DNA of 64,000 nucleotides from Tessaracoccus sp. MC1865 (lineage in GTDB: Bacteria > Actinomycetota > Actinomycetes > Propionibacteriales > Propionibacteriaceae). A model generated the notes under the pieces. The model saw only the letters and a list, made by a program, of their open reading frames with translations, searched no databases and was not told the DNA's origin. Location of the stretch: NCBI RefSeq assembly GCF_017815535.1, contig NZ_CP072596.1, positions 2,511,614 through 2,575,613 of the forward strand, in the 5' to 3' direction. Position 1 is the first letter of the stretch, and every line of letters starts with the position of its first letter. Of the stretch, positions 42,521 through 50,788 are shown piece after piece. Position numbers and translations under genes: made by a program.

Positions 42521-45000
42521 GCGTTGTCCTTGGGGTGTAGTTCGGGCGCCGGTCCTTGGTGAGCCTGCAGCTCGTTCGCGGCGCCCTGCTCTTCCAGAAC
42601 CACCGACCCTGTCCGGTGTATTCCCTGCCCCTCTGGAACCGCCGGATCCATCCAGGTGTAATCCCGCGGGGTGACCATCAGCTGGCGCCCCCCGCCGGAC
42701 GTGACGTACTTCGTCGACGACGAGCCCACCACGACAAGGGAATTCATGTCCACCCACTCGGGCCGGAACTCCGCCAGCGTACTCAGGATGACCTTCTGTC
42801 GAGGGCGCTCCGCCTGCTGGACCACCGCCACAGGGGTGTCGGGTGGGCGGTGCTCGCCGAGGATCTCCAGGGCCCGCGGGAGATGCGCCACCCGCTTGCG
42901 GGAGCGCGGGTTGTAGAGGACCGTGACGAAGTCGCCGACGGAGGCGCCGTGGAGGCGCCGCTCAATGGACTCCCAGGGGGTGTGCAGGTCGGACAACGAG
43001 ATGGTGGCATGGTCGTGGCCCAGCGGCGCGCCAAGGATGGCGGAAACCGCGAGCGAGGCGGTCACGCCGGGCACGACGTCGACGTCCACGCCGTCGGTGC
43101 CCTGCTCCAGCACGGGGCTGGCCATCGCGTAGATCGCCGGGTCGCCGCCGCAGACCAGGGCGACGTTCTCGCCGGCCCGGGCCGCGTCGATCGCCGAGGC
43201 CGTGCGCTCCTCCTCGGTGCCCATCTTCGTGGCCATGATGCGGGCGCCGGGGCGGATGAGGTCGCGGATCTGCTTGACGTACGGGGCGTACCCGACGACG
43301 TAGGTGGCCTGCTGGAGACGCTGCTTCGCGCGGGGCGTGAGGAGGTCGCGGACCCCGGGGCCGAGCCCCACGACGCTGAGCCGCCCCCGCGCGGGGATAC
43401 GGCCGACGGCGCACGTGGCGTCCTGGGTCTTCTGCTTGGGCACGATGAGGCGGGCGCCGCGCGCCATCACAGAGGCCTCCGAGACCGACGGCGTGCCGAC
43501 GTGCTCCAGCGCGTACTGGCTGGGCGTCGGCACGTCGAAGACGGCCAGTTCCGCGGCCGGGTAGTCGAGGAGTTTGACCCCCAACTGATGGGCTAGCTGG
43601 ATCAGCCCGAGCTCGCCGGCCTTGGCGTCTATGGTGGTGAGCGCGGTCACCGACTCGAGGGCCAGGTTGTGCTCAGCGAGGGTCGCCTCGAGGAGTCCGC
43701 GGAGGTGCTCGGCGGAGGTGCCCTTGTTGCAGCCCATGCCCACCACGAGGCTGGGGGGATGCAACACGACGGTGGGGACTCTTTCAGTCTCAACCAGCGT
43801 GTGGTCAGTGACGAGGATCCGGGCGACGGGGCGCTCGGCGTTCTCTGACACGTTGGCCGGCAGCGGCGGCAGCGGCCACGGCTGCCACTTCTGCACGAGC
43901 ACCGGCCCGCCGTCGATGATGGCCCGGGTGACGGCCGCGACGTCGCCGGAGTAGGCCCAGCCCAGGGTGTCCAGGGCGGGGATGTTCAGCGCGTCGGTGG
44001 CGGTGGTCAGCACCGGCGTGGCGCCTGTGGCCTCGGCGATCCGCCGGGCGAGGTCGTTGGCGCCGCCCGCATGCCCGCCCACCAGCGGGACGGCGAACCG
44101 GCCGGCCTCGTCGACGACGACCACGGCGGGGTCGGTCTTCTTGTCCCGCAGCAACGGCGCGATGATGCGCGAGGTCGCTCCCAGGGCGAGGTGGCTGACG
44201 ATGAGATCGCACCGCTGCCAGGCGGCCGCCAGCCCTTCGCAGGCCGGGCCGTCGAAGCGGAGCGTGGCTCCGACGACGCCGTCGATGGCGTCGGCGTGCC
44301 GCCGAGCCGCCGCCGAGTTGGTGACCTGACCGATCACGTTCCCTGAGCCCTCGACGCGCCCTGAGCCAGCCCCAGCGCTGAGCCCCGGACCGGTCGAACG
44401 GCGGACGCCCAGGCCGTCGAGGATGATCACGACGTTGGGCTCCGCCACGTCTGCCGTCAGCGCCTCCTCGGGCGAGAACCAGCGCACCTGTTCGTCGGCT
44501 TCCCCCAGCCGTTCGGCGACGACGAAGCGCAACCCCTCGGCAGGGGCGAGCGCAGCCGCGATCTCGCGCAGGCCGGTACCCGGCCCGGTGAGCACCGCGA
44601 CCTTCGGGTGCCTGCGCGCCGCGGCCACGGCGTCGTCGATGGGGCGCCCGTGGGCGGAGACCACGACGGCGTCATCCCAGGGCAGCGCGACGGCAGCGAA
44701 GGCGGCCGCCACGGAACTCACCGCCGGCCGCACCGACAGCTCGAAGCCGTCGGCACGGAGCCGGCGCACGATGCCGTGGAAGCCGGGGTCGCCGCTGGCG
44801 ATCACCAGCGCGTCGGCGCCGTCCGGCAGGGAGCGCAGCCGCTCCAGCGCCGGGGTCAGCGCGCCGAGCACCACCCGGCGCGGCTCCTCCACCCCCAAAG
44901 CCTCCAGGTGCCGCCGGCCGCCGACCACCAGCGCCGCCCGCTCGGCCAGCGCAACCGTCTCCGGGGCGAGCTGCCCCAGGTAACCGTGGACGTGGATCAT
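42517..45000 (-). CDS. cbiEGH: Triple fusion CbiE-CbiG-CbiH
   Basis: 827 residues. 1-197: CbiE methyltransferase (IASGDPGFHGIVRRL; C5 methylation). About 225-535: CbiG cobalt-precorrin-5A hydrolase (LVGGHAGGANDLARRIAE at 307-324, VVGMGCNKGTSAEHL at 419-433), which opens the delta-lactone and releases acetaldehyde. About 540-790: CbiH/CobJ C17-methyltransferase (SVVGLGPG, ALVCGGDPAIYAMAS, DVVPGVTASLAVSAILGAPLG). A CbiEGH protein is known in Propionibacterium. A Ser/Gly-rich linker joins E and G (201-222). ATGA overlaps with cobM upstream and cbiX downstream. Confidence 0.95.
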   Translation of the reverse strand: MIHVHGYLGQLAPETVALAERAALVVGGRRHLEALGVEEPRRVVLGALTPALERLRSLPDGADALVIASGDPGFHGIVRRLRADGFELSVRPAVSSVAAAFAAVALPWDDAVVVSAHGRPIDDAVAAARRHPKVAVLTGPGTGLREIAAALAPAEGLRFVVAERLGEADEQVRWFSPEEALTADVAEPNVVIILDGLGVRRSTGPGLSAGAGSGRVEGSGNVIGQVTNSAAARRHADAIDGVVGATLRFDGPACEGLAAAWQRCDLIVSHLALGATSRIIAPLLRDKKTDPAVVVVDEAGRFAVPLVGGHAGGANDLARRIAEATGATPVLTTATDALNIPALDTLGWAYSGDVAAVTRAIIDGGPVLVQKWQPWPLPPLPANVSENAERPVARILVTDHTLVETERVPTVVLHPPSLVVGMGCNKGTSAEHLRGLLEATLAEHNLALESVTALTTIDAKAGELGLIQLAHQLGVKLLDYPAAELAVFDVPTPSQYALEHVGTPSVSEASVMARGARLIVPKQKTQDATCAVGRIPARGRLSVVGLGPGVRDLLTPRAKQRLQQATYVVGYAPYVKQIRDLIRPGARIMATKMGTEEERTASAIDAARAGENVALVCGGDPAIYAMASPVLEQGTDGVDVDVVPGVTASLAVSAILGAPLGHDHATISLSDLHTPWESIERRLHGASVGDFVTVLYNPRSRKRVAHLPRALEILGEHRPPDTPVAVVQQAERPRQKVILSTLAEFRPEWVDMNSLVVVGSSSTKYVTSGGGRQLMVTPRDYTWMDPAVPEGQGIHRTGSVVLEEQGAANELQAHQGPAPELHPKDNA

Positions 45001-45827
45001 GACAGTTCCTCCGTGACGCCCCGCGTGCCGTGGGCGCGCAGGTCTGCCTGCGCCTGGGGTTCGGCCGCGCGGTACTCGTGCCGGAACCCGGGATGGTAGA
45101 GATGCGAGCGGGTACTGAGCGGTCCTTCAGCCAGCGCCGGACCCACCAGGACGACGGTGTGCTTCCACAGCTTGTGCTCGCGCATCGTCGCCGAGAGTTC
45201 GTCGAGTGCGCAGCGCAGCATCATCTCGTCGGGCCAGGTCACGCGGTACCCGACGATGCACGGGGTCTCCGGCGGGTAGCCGCCCGCCAGGAGCTCGTCC
45301 TGCAGCACCTTGTTGCGCGCCGCGGACAGGTACAGCGCCATGGTGGCGCCGTGCGCGGCGAACGAGCGCACGGTCTCCTTCGGGGGCATCGGCGTGCGGC
45401 CGCCCTCCAGCCTGGTGAGGATCAGCGACTGCGACACCTCCGGCACCGTGATCTCCACCTCCATGCGCGCCGCCGCGGCCGAGAAGGCGGAGATGCCGGG
45501 CACCGATTCGAAGTCGAGCCCCAGTTCGCGGATAAGGTCGCGCTGCTCCGCGGTGGCGCCGTAGATGGAGGGGTCGCCGGTGTGCACCCTGGCGACGGTG
45601 AGCCCCTCGTCGCGGGCCCGCTCGTAGAGGGGCGCGATGTCCTCCAGCGAGGCGGACGCGGAATCGATGACCTCGGCCCCCGGTTTCACGCCTGCGACGA
45701 TGTCGGGATGCACCAGCGAGGACGCCCAGATGACGATGTCGGCCTCCCCGATCACGCGCGCCCCGCGCAGCGTGATGAGATCAGCGGCGCCCGGACCGGC
45801 ACCGACGAACACCACCTTGCCGCTCAC
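44997..45827 (-). CDS. cobM: (Cobalt-)precorrin-4 C11-methyltransferase
   Basis: 276 residues from a GTG overlapping the cobI stop (GTGA). KVVFVGAGPGAADLITLRGA is the SAM-binding start, ARVHTGDPSIYGATAEQ and SVPGISAFSAAAARME the active-site loops, and TRLEGGRTPMP is specific to the C11 enzymes CobM/CbiF. The last about 25 residues beyond the methylase core are Ala/Gln-rich. Confidence 0.95.
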   Translation of the reverse strand: MSGKVVFVGAGPGAADLITLRGARVIGEADIVIWASSLVHPDIVAGVKPGAEVIDSASASLEDIAPLYERARDEGLTVARVHTGDPSIYGATAEQRDLIRELGLDFESVPGISAFSAAAARMEVEITVPEVSQSLILTRLEGGRTPMPPKETVRSFAAHGATMALYLSAARNKVLQDELLAGGYPPETPCIVGYRVTWPDEMMLRCALDELSATMREHKLWKHTVVLVGPALAEGPLSTRSHLYHPGFRHEYRAAEPQAQADLRAHGTRGVTEELS

Positions 45828-46582
45828 AGCGCACCGCCCGTCCCCGTGCGGCGCGGGGCGCTCAGCACGGTGGAGAAGTAGGGCGCCCGTTCGTCGTCGG
45901 TCAGGTCGTCCAGCGCCACGAGCCGCTGCCCCTCGAGGGACACGTTGACGCCCAGCACGGCGTCGCGCCCCTCCTCCCGGAGCACGCGCACCAGTTCGGG
46001 TAGCTTCCGGCCACCCTTGTAGGCGACCACGGTGTCGGCGGCTCCCAACAACTCCCGCACCCGGTCGAGGCCGACGGTGACCGGAACCAGCGCCAGGATC
46101 TCCTGCCCCTCCACGAGCGGCGTCTTCGACTCCGCGGCCAGCGCCTGCATCGCTGTGATCCCGGGAATCACCTCCACCTCGACGCCCTGCCGCGACTCCA
46201 CGACGTGCGCCGCCAGGTACGAGAACGTCGAGTACACCGACGGATCGCCGACGGTGGCGAAGGCCACGCGCTGGGCCCCGCCGTCGAATTCCTCCAGCGC
46301 GGCCGACGCGGAGGTGAGCCACGCCTCCTTCCGCCTGTCCGAGACGCCGCTTCGGTCCGCCATGGAGAACGGGATGCGCCGGATCCGCGCGTCGGGCGCG
46401 ACGTCCGCGACGATCAGCTCAGCGCGGCCCGGACCGTCGCCGGAGGCCTCCGTCGCGGGGACGAGGACGACGTCGGCCGCCCTCAGCGCCAGCGCAGCTT
46501 TGATGGTGGTGAGAGTGGGATCTCCTGGGCCGACACCGACGCCGATCAGACGTCGTGGGGCAGGGGCGGGGACGGTGGACAC
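45824..46582 (-). CDS. cobI: (Cobalt-)precorrin-2 C20-methyltransferase
   Basis: 252 residues. The GTG at 46582 is preceded by AGGAGG with good spacing; an ATG at 46615 would put that site inside the gene. RRLIGVGVGPGDPTLTTIKA, RVAFATVGDPSVYSTFSYLA and VIPGITAMQALAAES define CobI/CbiL. First gene of the ring-building operon (cobI-cobM-cbiEGH-cbiX), under a cobalamin riboswitch. Confidence 0.95.
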   Translation of the reverse strand: MSTVPAPAPRRLIGVGVGPGDPTLTTIKAALALRAADVVLVPATEASGDGPGRAELIVADVAPDARIRRIPFSMADRSGVSDRRKEAWLTSASAALEEFDGGAQRVAFATVGDPSVYSTFSYLAAHVVESRQGVEVEVIPGITAMQALAAESKTPLVEGQEILALVPVTVGLDRVRELLGAADTVVAYKGGRKLPELVRVLREEGRDAVLGVNVSLEGQRLVALDDLTDDERAPYFSTVLSAPRRTGTGGAL

Positions 46583-46621
46583 CGTGGCCTCCTGTGGGTT
46601 CGCTCGCCCGGACAAAGTGGC

Positions 46622-46725
46622 CGCGCAGACAGAGTTCCTGACTCACCCGTTAGGGCTCACAGTGGCGGGACCGCCCCGGATTCACACCGGGTTCCTCTGA
46701 CGCTCTGCGCGTTGGCAGTCATCCT
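46622..46725 (-). ncRNA. Cobalamin riboswitch, cobI leader
   Basis: A textbook match on the minus strand: GAGGAACCCGGTGTGAATCC, then CGGTCCCGCCACTGTGA (plus-strand 46657-46666 covers GCCACTGTGA), a P6 hairpin CCC-TAA-CGGG, and the B12 box GAGTCAGGAAC. Between it and the cobI ribosome site, GTCCGGGCGAGCGAACCCAC gives no strong terminator, so translational control is more likely. Confidence 0.93.
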
Positions 46726-46756
46726 CGCAGACCCCCTTCCGGCGCCGACGGCGGGG

Positions 46757-48187
46757 TCAGCCGAGCGACAGGATGCGCTCCACGTCCGCGTGTTCCTCCA
46801 GCGCGTCGGCCACCGCTTCGAGCATCATTTCGCGCCGCTGCGCGAACCCGGGCGCGGCCGACGGCGTCCAGTCACGCCCCGCGGCCTGGGCCACGACGGC
46901 GAGCCAGGCCCGGCGGAAGTCGTCTGACTCCAGCGCGCCGTGCCACATGGTGCCCCACGTCTGCCCGACGCGGACGCCGCCGAGGAACTCCTCGCCCCCG
47001 GGCGAGGGGCGCATGCGGCCGTGGTGGATCTCGTAGCCCTCCACTGGAATCCCGCGCCACTGACCCTTCGGCCGGCCCAACACCTTCTCCGCCTCGAACC
47101 GCACGTCCACCGGGAGGAGCCCCAGACCCGGCACGGGGGTGTCGTCGCCGCTCTCCACCGGGTCGACGATGGCGCGGGCCAGCATCTGGAACCCGCCGCA
47201 GATCCCCAGCACCGGCCGCCCGGCCGCCGCCCTCGCGGTCACCGCCTCGGCCAGGCCGGTCTCGCGCAGCCACGCCAGGTCGTGCAGCGTGGCCCGCGAC
47301 CCCGGCAGCACCGCCAGGTCCGCCGCGGCCACCTCTGCGGGATTCGTCGTCACGCTCACGTGCACCCCCGGTTCCGCAGCCAGGGCGTCCACGTCCGTCG
47401 CGTTGGAGATGCGCGGCATCCGGATCACGGCGACGGTGAGCCCGCCGTCGGCCTTCTCCTCGCCGCGCCACCGGGCCACCTCCAAGGCGTCCTCGCCGTC
47501 GACCCACATGCCAGGCAGCCACGGCACCACGCCGAAGTTGGGCAGGCCGCACCGGCGGGTGAGTTCGTCCAGCCCCGGGTCCAGGACGGCCTGGTCGCCG
47601 CGGAACTTGTTGATGAGGTAGCCGGCCAGGAGCGCCCGGTCCTCGGTGTCGAGCAGGGCCCAGGTGCCGTAGATGGAGGCGAGGACGCCGCCGCGGTCGA
47701 TGTCGCCGACGAGCAGCACGGGCAGGGTGAAGGCCCTGGCCAGGCCCATGTTGGTGTAGTCGCCCGCGCGGAGGTTGATCTCGGCCGGGGAACCGGCGCC
47801 CTCGCAGATCACCAGGTCGTGCCGGGCCGCGAGCTCGCGGTACGCGTCATGCGCGGCTTGCGCCAAGAGCCGCCGTCCGGTGGCGTACTCCCCCGCCCGC
47901 AGTTCGCCCGCTGGTTGGCCGCGGAGGATGACGTGCGCGCGCCGGTCGCTGCCCGGCTTCAGCAGCACTGGATTCATCGCGGTCGACGGCGTGACCCCGG
48001 CCGCGATGGCCTGCAGGTATTGCGCGCGGCCGATCTCGCCGTCGGCCACCACCATGGAGTTGTTGCTCATGTTCTGGGCCTTGAACGGCACCACGTCGAT
48101 GCCCCGCCGCCGCGCCGCTCGGCACAGCCCGGCGGTGATCAGCGACTTCCCCGCATCCGACGACGTGCCCGCCACCAGGAAACTCAT
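46757..48187 (-). CDS. cobQ: Cobyric acid synthase (amide synthase)
   Basis: 476 residues. P-loop GTSSDAGKS, FKAQNMSNNSMVV, the DIDRGGVLASIYGT block and a C-terminal GATase domain with the nucleophile in GICGGFQML and the catalytic His in YEIHHGRM. CobQ/CbiP amidates carboxylates b, d, e and g. The ATG at 48187 overlaps the cobD stop; 30 bases after the stop comes the cobI riboswitch region. Confidence 0.95.
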   Translation of the reverse strand: MSFLVAGTSSDAGKSLITAGLCRAARRRGIDVVPFKAQNMSNNSMVVADGEIGRAQYLQAIAAGVTPSTAMNPVLLKPGSDRRAHVILRGQPAGELRAGEYATGRRLLAQAAHDAYRELAARHDLVICEGAGSPAEINLRAGDYTNMGLARAFTLPVLLVGDIDRGGVLASIYGTWALLDTEDRALLAGYLINKFRGDQAVLDPGLDELTRRCGLPNFGVVPWLPGMWVDGEDALEVARWRGEEKADGGLTVAVIRMPRISNATDVDALAAEPGVHVSVTTNPAEVAAADLAVLPGSRATLHDLAWLRETGLAEAVTARAAAGRPVLGICGGFQMLARAIVDPVESGDDTPVPGLGLLPVDVRFEAEKVLGRPKGQWRGIPVEGYEIHHGRMRPSPGGEEFLGGVRVGQTWGTMWHGALESDDFRRAWLAVVAQAAGRDWTPSAAPGFAQRREMMLEAVADALEEHADVERILSLG

Positions 48188-49122
48188 CGCCGCCCCCTCC
48201 TCAGCAGGGCGAACCCCGCCGCCAGAGCCGTCGCCGCGCCGGTCACGAGCGTGACCAGCTGCGCCGCCTTGCGCACCTCACACGCGCCCGGTCGGGGCCC
48301 GTCGCCGAGCCGCCCCCGCTCCTCCACGCGATTGGCGTACACGTTGCGCCCGCCCAACTGCACGCCGATGGCGCCGGCCCAGGCGGCCTCGCACCAACCG
48401 CCGTTGGGCGAGGGGTGGTTGCCCGCGTCGCGCAGCGTGATGGCCCAGGCGCGCCGGGCCGAGCCGCCGACCGCGGGAGCGAGCGCCGCACCCAGCACCC
48501 CGGTGAGGCGTGCCGGCAGGAGGTCCAAGGCGTCGTCCAGCTTCGCCGACGCCGTGCCGAAGCGGCCGTAGCGCTCATCGCGGCGGCCCACCATGGCGTC
48601 GAGCGTGTTGACGGCCCGGTGCCCCAGCAGGCCGGGGATGCCCAGCAGCGCACCCCAGAACAGCGAGGCCACGGCCGAATCCGCGGTGTTCTCCGCCATG
48701 GATTCGACGGTGGCACGGGCCAGTTCCGGCTCGTCGAGCTGGGCGGCGTCGCGGCCGCAGAGGTTGGGCAGCTGCGCGCGGGCGCGGGCGAGGTCGCCGA
48801 TCTCCAGGCTGTCGGCCATCGTGTCGCCCTCCCGGGCGAGGCTGCGGGCGCCGAGCACGGCCCAGGTGGCGAGCGCCGTGGCGGCGGTGTGGAGCACCGG
48901 GTGCCGACGGGTGAGCCGCTCGGCAGCGACCCCCAGCGCCGCGACGGGCGCCACCGTCGCCGTCGTGTAAACCGCCCCGGCGGCGACGTTGTCGCCGTAG
49001 AGGGGGGCTTCGGCCCGGGCGGCGAACGAGCCGAACCAGGCCACCGGGTGGTGACGCCGGGGGTCGCCGACGATCTGGTCGGCGAGCACGCCGAGTGCGA
49101 GGCCGAGAGCTCTGGAGATCAC
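48184..49122 (-). CDS. cobD: Adenosylcobinamide-phosphate synthase (CbiB-type)
   Basis: 312 residues with four to five membrane segments. LGVLADQIVGDPRRHHPVAW at the N-terminus, RATVESMAENTADSAVASLFWG, AVNTLDAMVGRRDERYGRFG and NAGNHPSPNGGW-like DAGNHPSPNGGWCEAAWAGA identify CobD/CbiB, which attaches aminopropanol (phosphate) to cobyric acid. Co-translated with cobQ by ATGA overlap, 9 bases after the phosphatase gene. Confidence 0.95.
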   Translation of the reverse strand: MISRALGLALGVLADQIVGDPRRHHPVAWFGSFAARAEAPLYGDNVAAGAVYTTATVAPVAALGVAAERLTRRHPVLHTAATALATWAVLGARSLAREGDTMADSLEIGDLARARAQLPNLCGRDAAQLDEPELARATVESMAENTADSAVASLFWGALLGIPGLLGHRAVNTLDAMVGRRDERYGRFGTASAKLDDALDLLPARLTGVLGAALAPAVGGSARRAWAITLRDAGNHPSPNGGWCEAAWAGAIGVQLGGRNVYANRVEERGRLGDGPRPGACEVRKAAQLVTLVTGAATALAAGFALLRRGRR

Positions 49123-49131
49123 GGGGGAAGG

Positions 49132-49674
49132 CTATCGGGCCGGGTTGTGGGTGCGGACCTCGCCGTTGCCGAACTCCAGCCATTCGACGCTGCGGTGGTC
49201 CCGGCCGTCGAGCACTGCCAGCAGGATGCGGAGGGTGTCACCGTGCGAGACGAGCACCACCTCGCCGTCGACCTCCGGCAGCCCCGCCACGAACAGCGTG
49301 AGGCGCTCATGCACGTCGCGCACCGATTCGCCGCCGCCCCAGCGCACCTCCGAGATGTGGACGCCGTCGGGCACCGGCTCCTCGATGAGGTCGTCGTAGC
49401 TGAGCCCCTCGAGTCGGCCGAGGCCCTGCTCGCGGAGCGCCGGTGTCGCCTGGACGGGCACGCCCAGCGCGCGGGACACGGCGTCGGCGGTCTGCAGCGC
49501 GCGCACCTGGTCCGAGGACCAGATGGCGGAGACCGGCCTGCCGGCGAGCAGCTCGGCGACCGACGCGGCCTCGGCATGGCCCTGCTCGGTCAGCGGCACG
49601 TCGGGGGTCTGGCCCTGGAGCCGGCGCTCCAGGTTCCAGGCGGACTGCCCGTGCCGCACCAGATGAAGAATCAC
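49132..49674 (-). CDS. Histidine phosphatase, probable alpha-ribazole phosphatase
   Basis: 180 residues. The RHG motif LVRHGQSAWNLERRLQGQ with the phospho-accepting His, SSDQVRALQTADAV, and the second catalytic His in VLVSHGDTLRILL show a phosphoglycerate-mutase-fold phosphatase. Size and its position as first gene of the cobD-cobQ operon suggest alpha-ribazole-5'-phosphate phosphatase (the enterobacterial CobC function); this is inference, since many such phosphatases have other substrates. Confidence 0.75.
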   Translation of the reverse strand: MILHLVRHGQSAWNLERRLQGQTPDVPLTEQGHAEAASVAELLAGRPVSAIWSSDQVRALQTADAVSRALGVPVQATPALREQGLGRLEGLSYDDLIEEPVPDGVHISEVRWGGGESVRDVHERLTLFVAGLPEVDGEVVLVSHGDTLRILLAVLDGRDHRSVEWLEFGNGEVRTHNPAR

Positions 49675-49697
49675 GCCGGTGAGTCTAGGGTGAACGC

Positions 49698-50696
49698 ATG
49701 AGAGACGCCGTGGACGACCTGATCTGGGACGAGGCCCCCAAGGAGGCCGGAGCGATAGCCATCCTGGACGCGCCCGCGCTCGTGGAGGACGCGCTCACCA
49801 TCGCCGATGACGTGCGGGTCTTCTGCGACGACTGGCGCGACGCCGCGTCGGTGGCCCCGGAGTATCTGGTGGCCAACCCCGACGACCTCGGCGGCGTCGA
49901 CCTGGCGCTCGCCCGCCTCCCCAAGAGCCTCTCGGCGCTGGACCACCACGCGGCCGTGGTGCAGGGCGCCCCGGACGTGACGTACCTGGGCGGTGCGCGC
50001 ATCCGGCACATGAACCACACGATGAACGAGGTGCTCGCCAAGCACTTCGTGGCCGTGGCGGCCTCGCTGGGCCGCTCGAAGTCGCGGGTGCTGCGCGCCT
50101 GGGGGCCGCAGGGCCTGGAATCCGACTGGCCGAAGGTGCGCCAGCATGAAGACCTGGGCTACGCAGTCGCCGCCTACGGGGCGACGTTCGGCGGCACGAA
50201 GGTGGACCCCGGCACCCGCCTGTTGCTCATGGCGCTGGCCGGCGGCGGCGACCACGCCCCCCTCGAGGCCGACACCGTCCTGGACTGGGGCTGCGGCAAC
50301 GGGTCCGTGGCCATGTGGCTGGCCAAGGAGGGCGTCGACACGGTGCTGGCCCGCGACGTGAGCTGGTCCGCCGTGGCCGGCACCTCCGTCGCCGCGGAGG
50401 TCAACGGCTTCCAGGTGGACGCCACCTGGGGCGACGGGCTCGACGGCTACGCCGACCAGAGCGTCGACGCGCTGGTCACCAATCCGCCGTTCCACCAGGG
50501 CGTGGCGAAGGACTCCAGCGACACGCTCGACATGTTCGTGGACGCCCGACGGGTGCTGAAGCCCGGCGGCCAGCTGTGGTGCGTGTACAACTCGCACCTG
50601 CCGTACCGCCGGGCCCTCAACGAGACGCTCGGGCGCACCCGGGTCGTCGCGCAGGACAGGCACTACACCGTCACGGTCACCTCGTCGGGTCGGTGA
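49698..50696 (+). CDS. RsmC/RlmG-like class I methyltransferase
   Basis: 332 residues. The C-terminal half has VLDWGCGNGSVAMWL (SAM loop) and ALVTNPPFHQG (NPPF motif for base methylation), the N-terminal half is the degenerate methylase-like domain found in RsmC/RlmG. Likely a 16S or 23S rRNA guanine-N2 methyltransferase. Diverges by 24 bases from the phosphatase gene; it ends before the htrA-like promoter. Confidence 0.8.
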   Translation: MRDAVDDLIWDEAPKEAGAIAILDAPALVEDALTIADDVRVFCDDWRDAASVAPEYLVANPDDLGGVDLALARLPKSLSALDHHAAVVQGAPDVTYLGGARIRHMNHTMNEVLAKHFVAVAASLGRSKSRVLRAWGPQGLESDWPKVRQHEDLGYAVAAYGATFGGTKVDPGTRLLLMALAGGGDHAPLEADTVLDWGCGNGSVAMWLAKEGVDTVLARDVSWSAVAGTSVAAEVNGFQVDATWGDGLDGYADQSVDALVTNPPFHQGVAKDSSDTLDMFVDARRVLKPGGQLWCVYNSHLPYRRALNETLGRTRVVAQDRHYTVTVTSSGR

Positions 50697-50735
50697 CCCG
50701 CATAGGTCCGAAGCTGACACAAAGAAACCTCACAG

Positions 50736-50788
50736 GAATCACATAGACTGGACGGGTTATCTAGGCGCGTACCCACCAAGGAGCCCAG
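50736..50788 (+). promoter_or_regulatory. Promoter and RBS of the HtrA-type protease gene
   Basis: A -10-like TAGACT lies near 50747, and AAGGAG is positioned five to ten bases before the ATG at 50789. A good -35 is not evident (CCTCACA). Confidence 0.4.
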
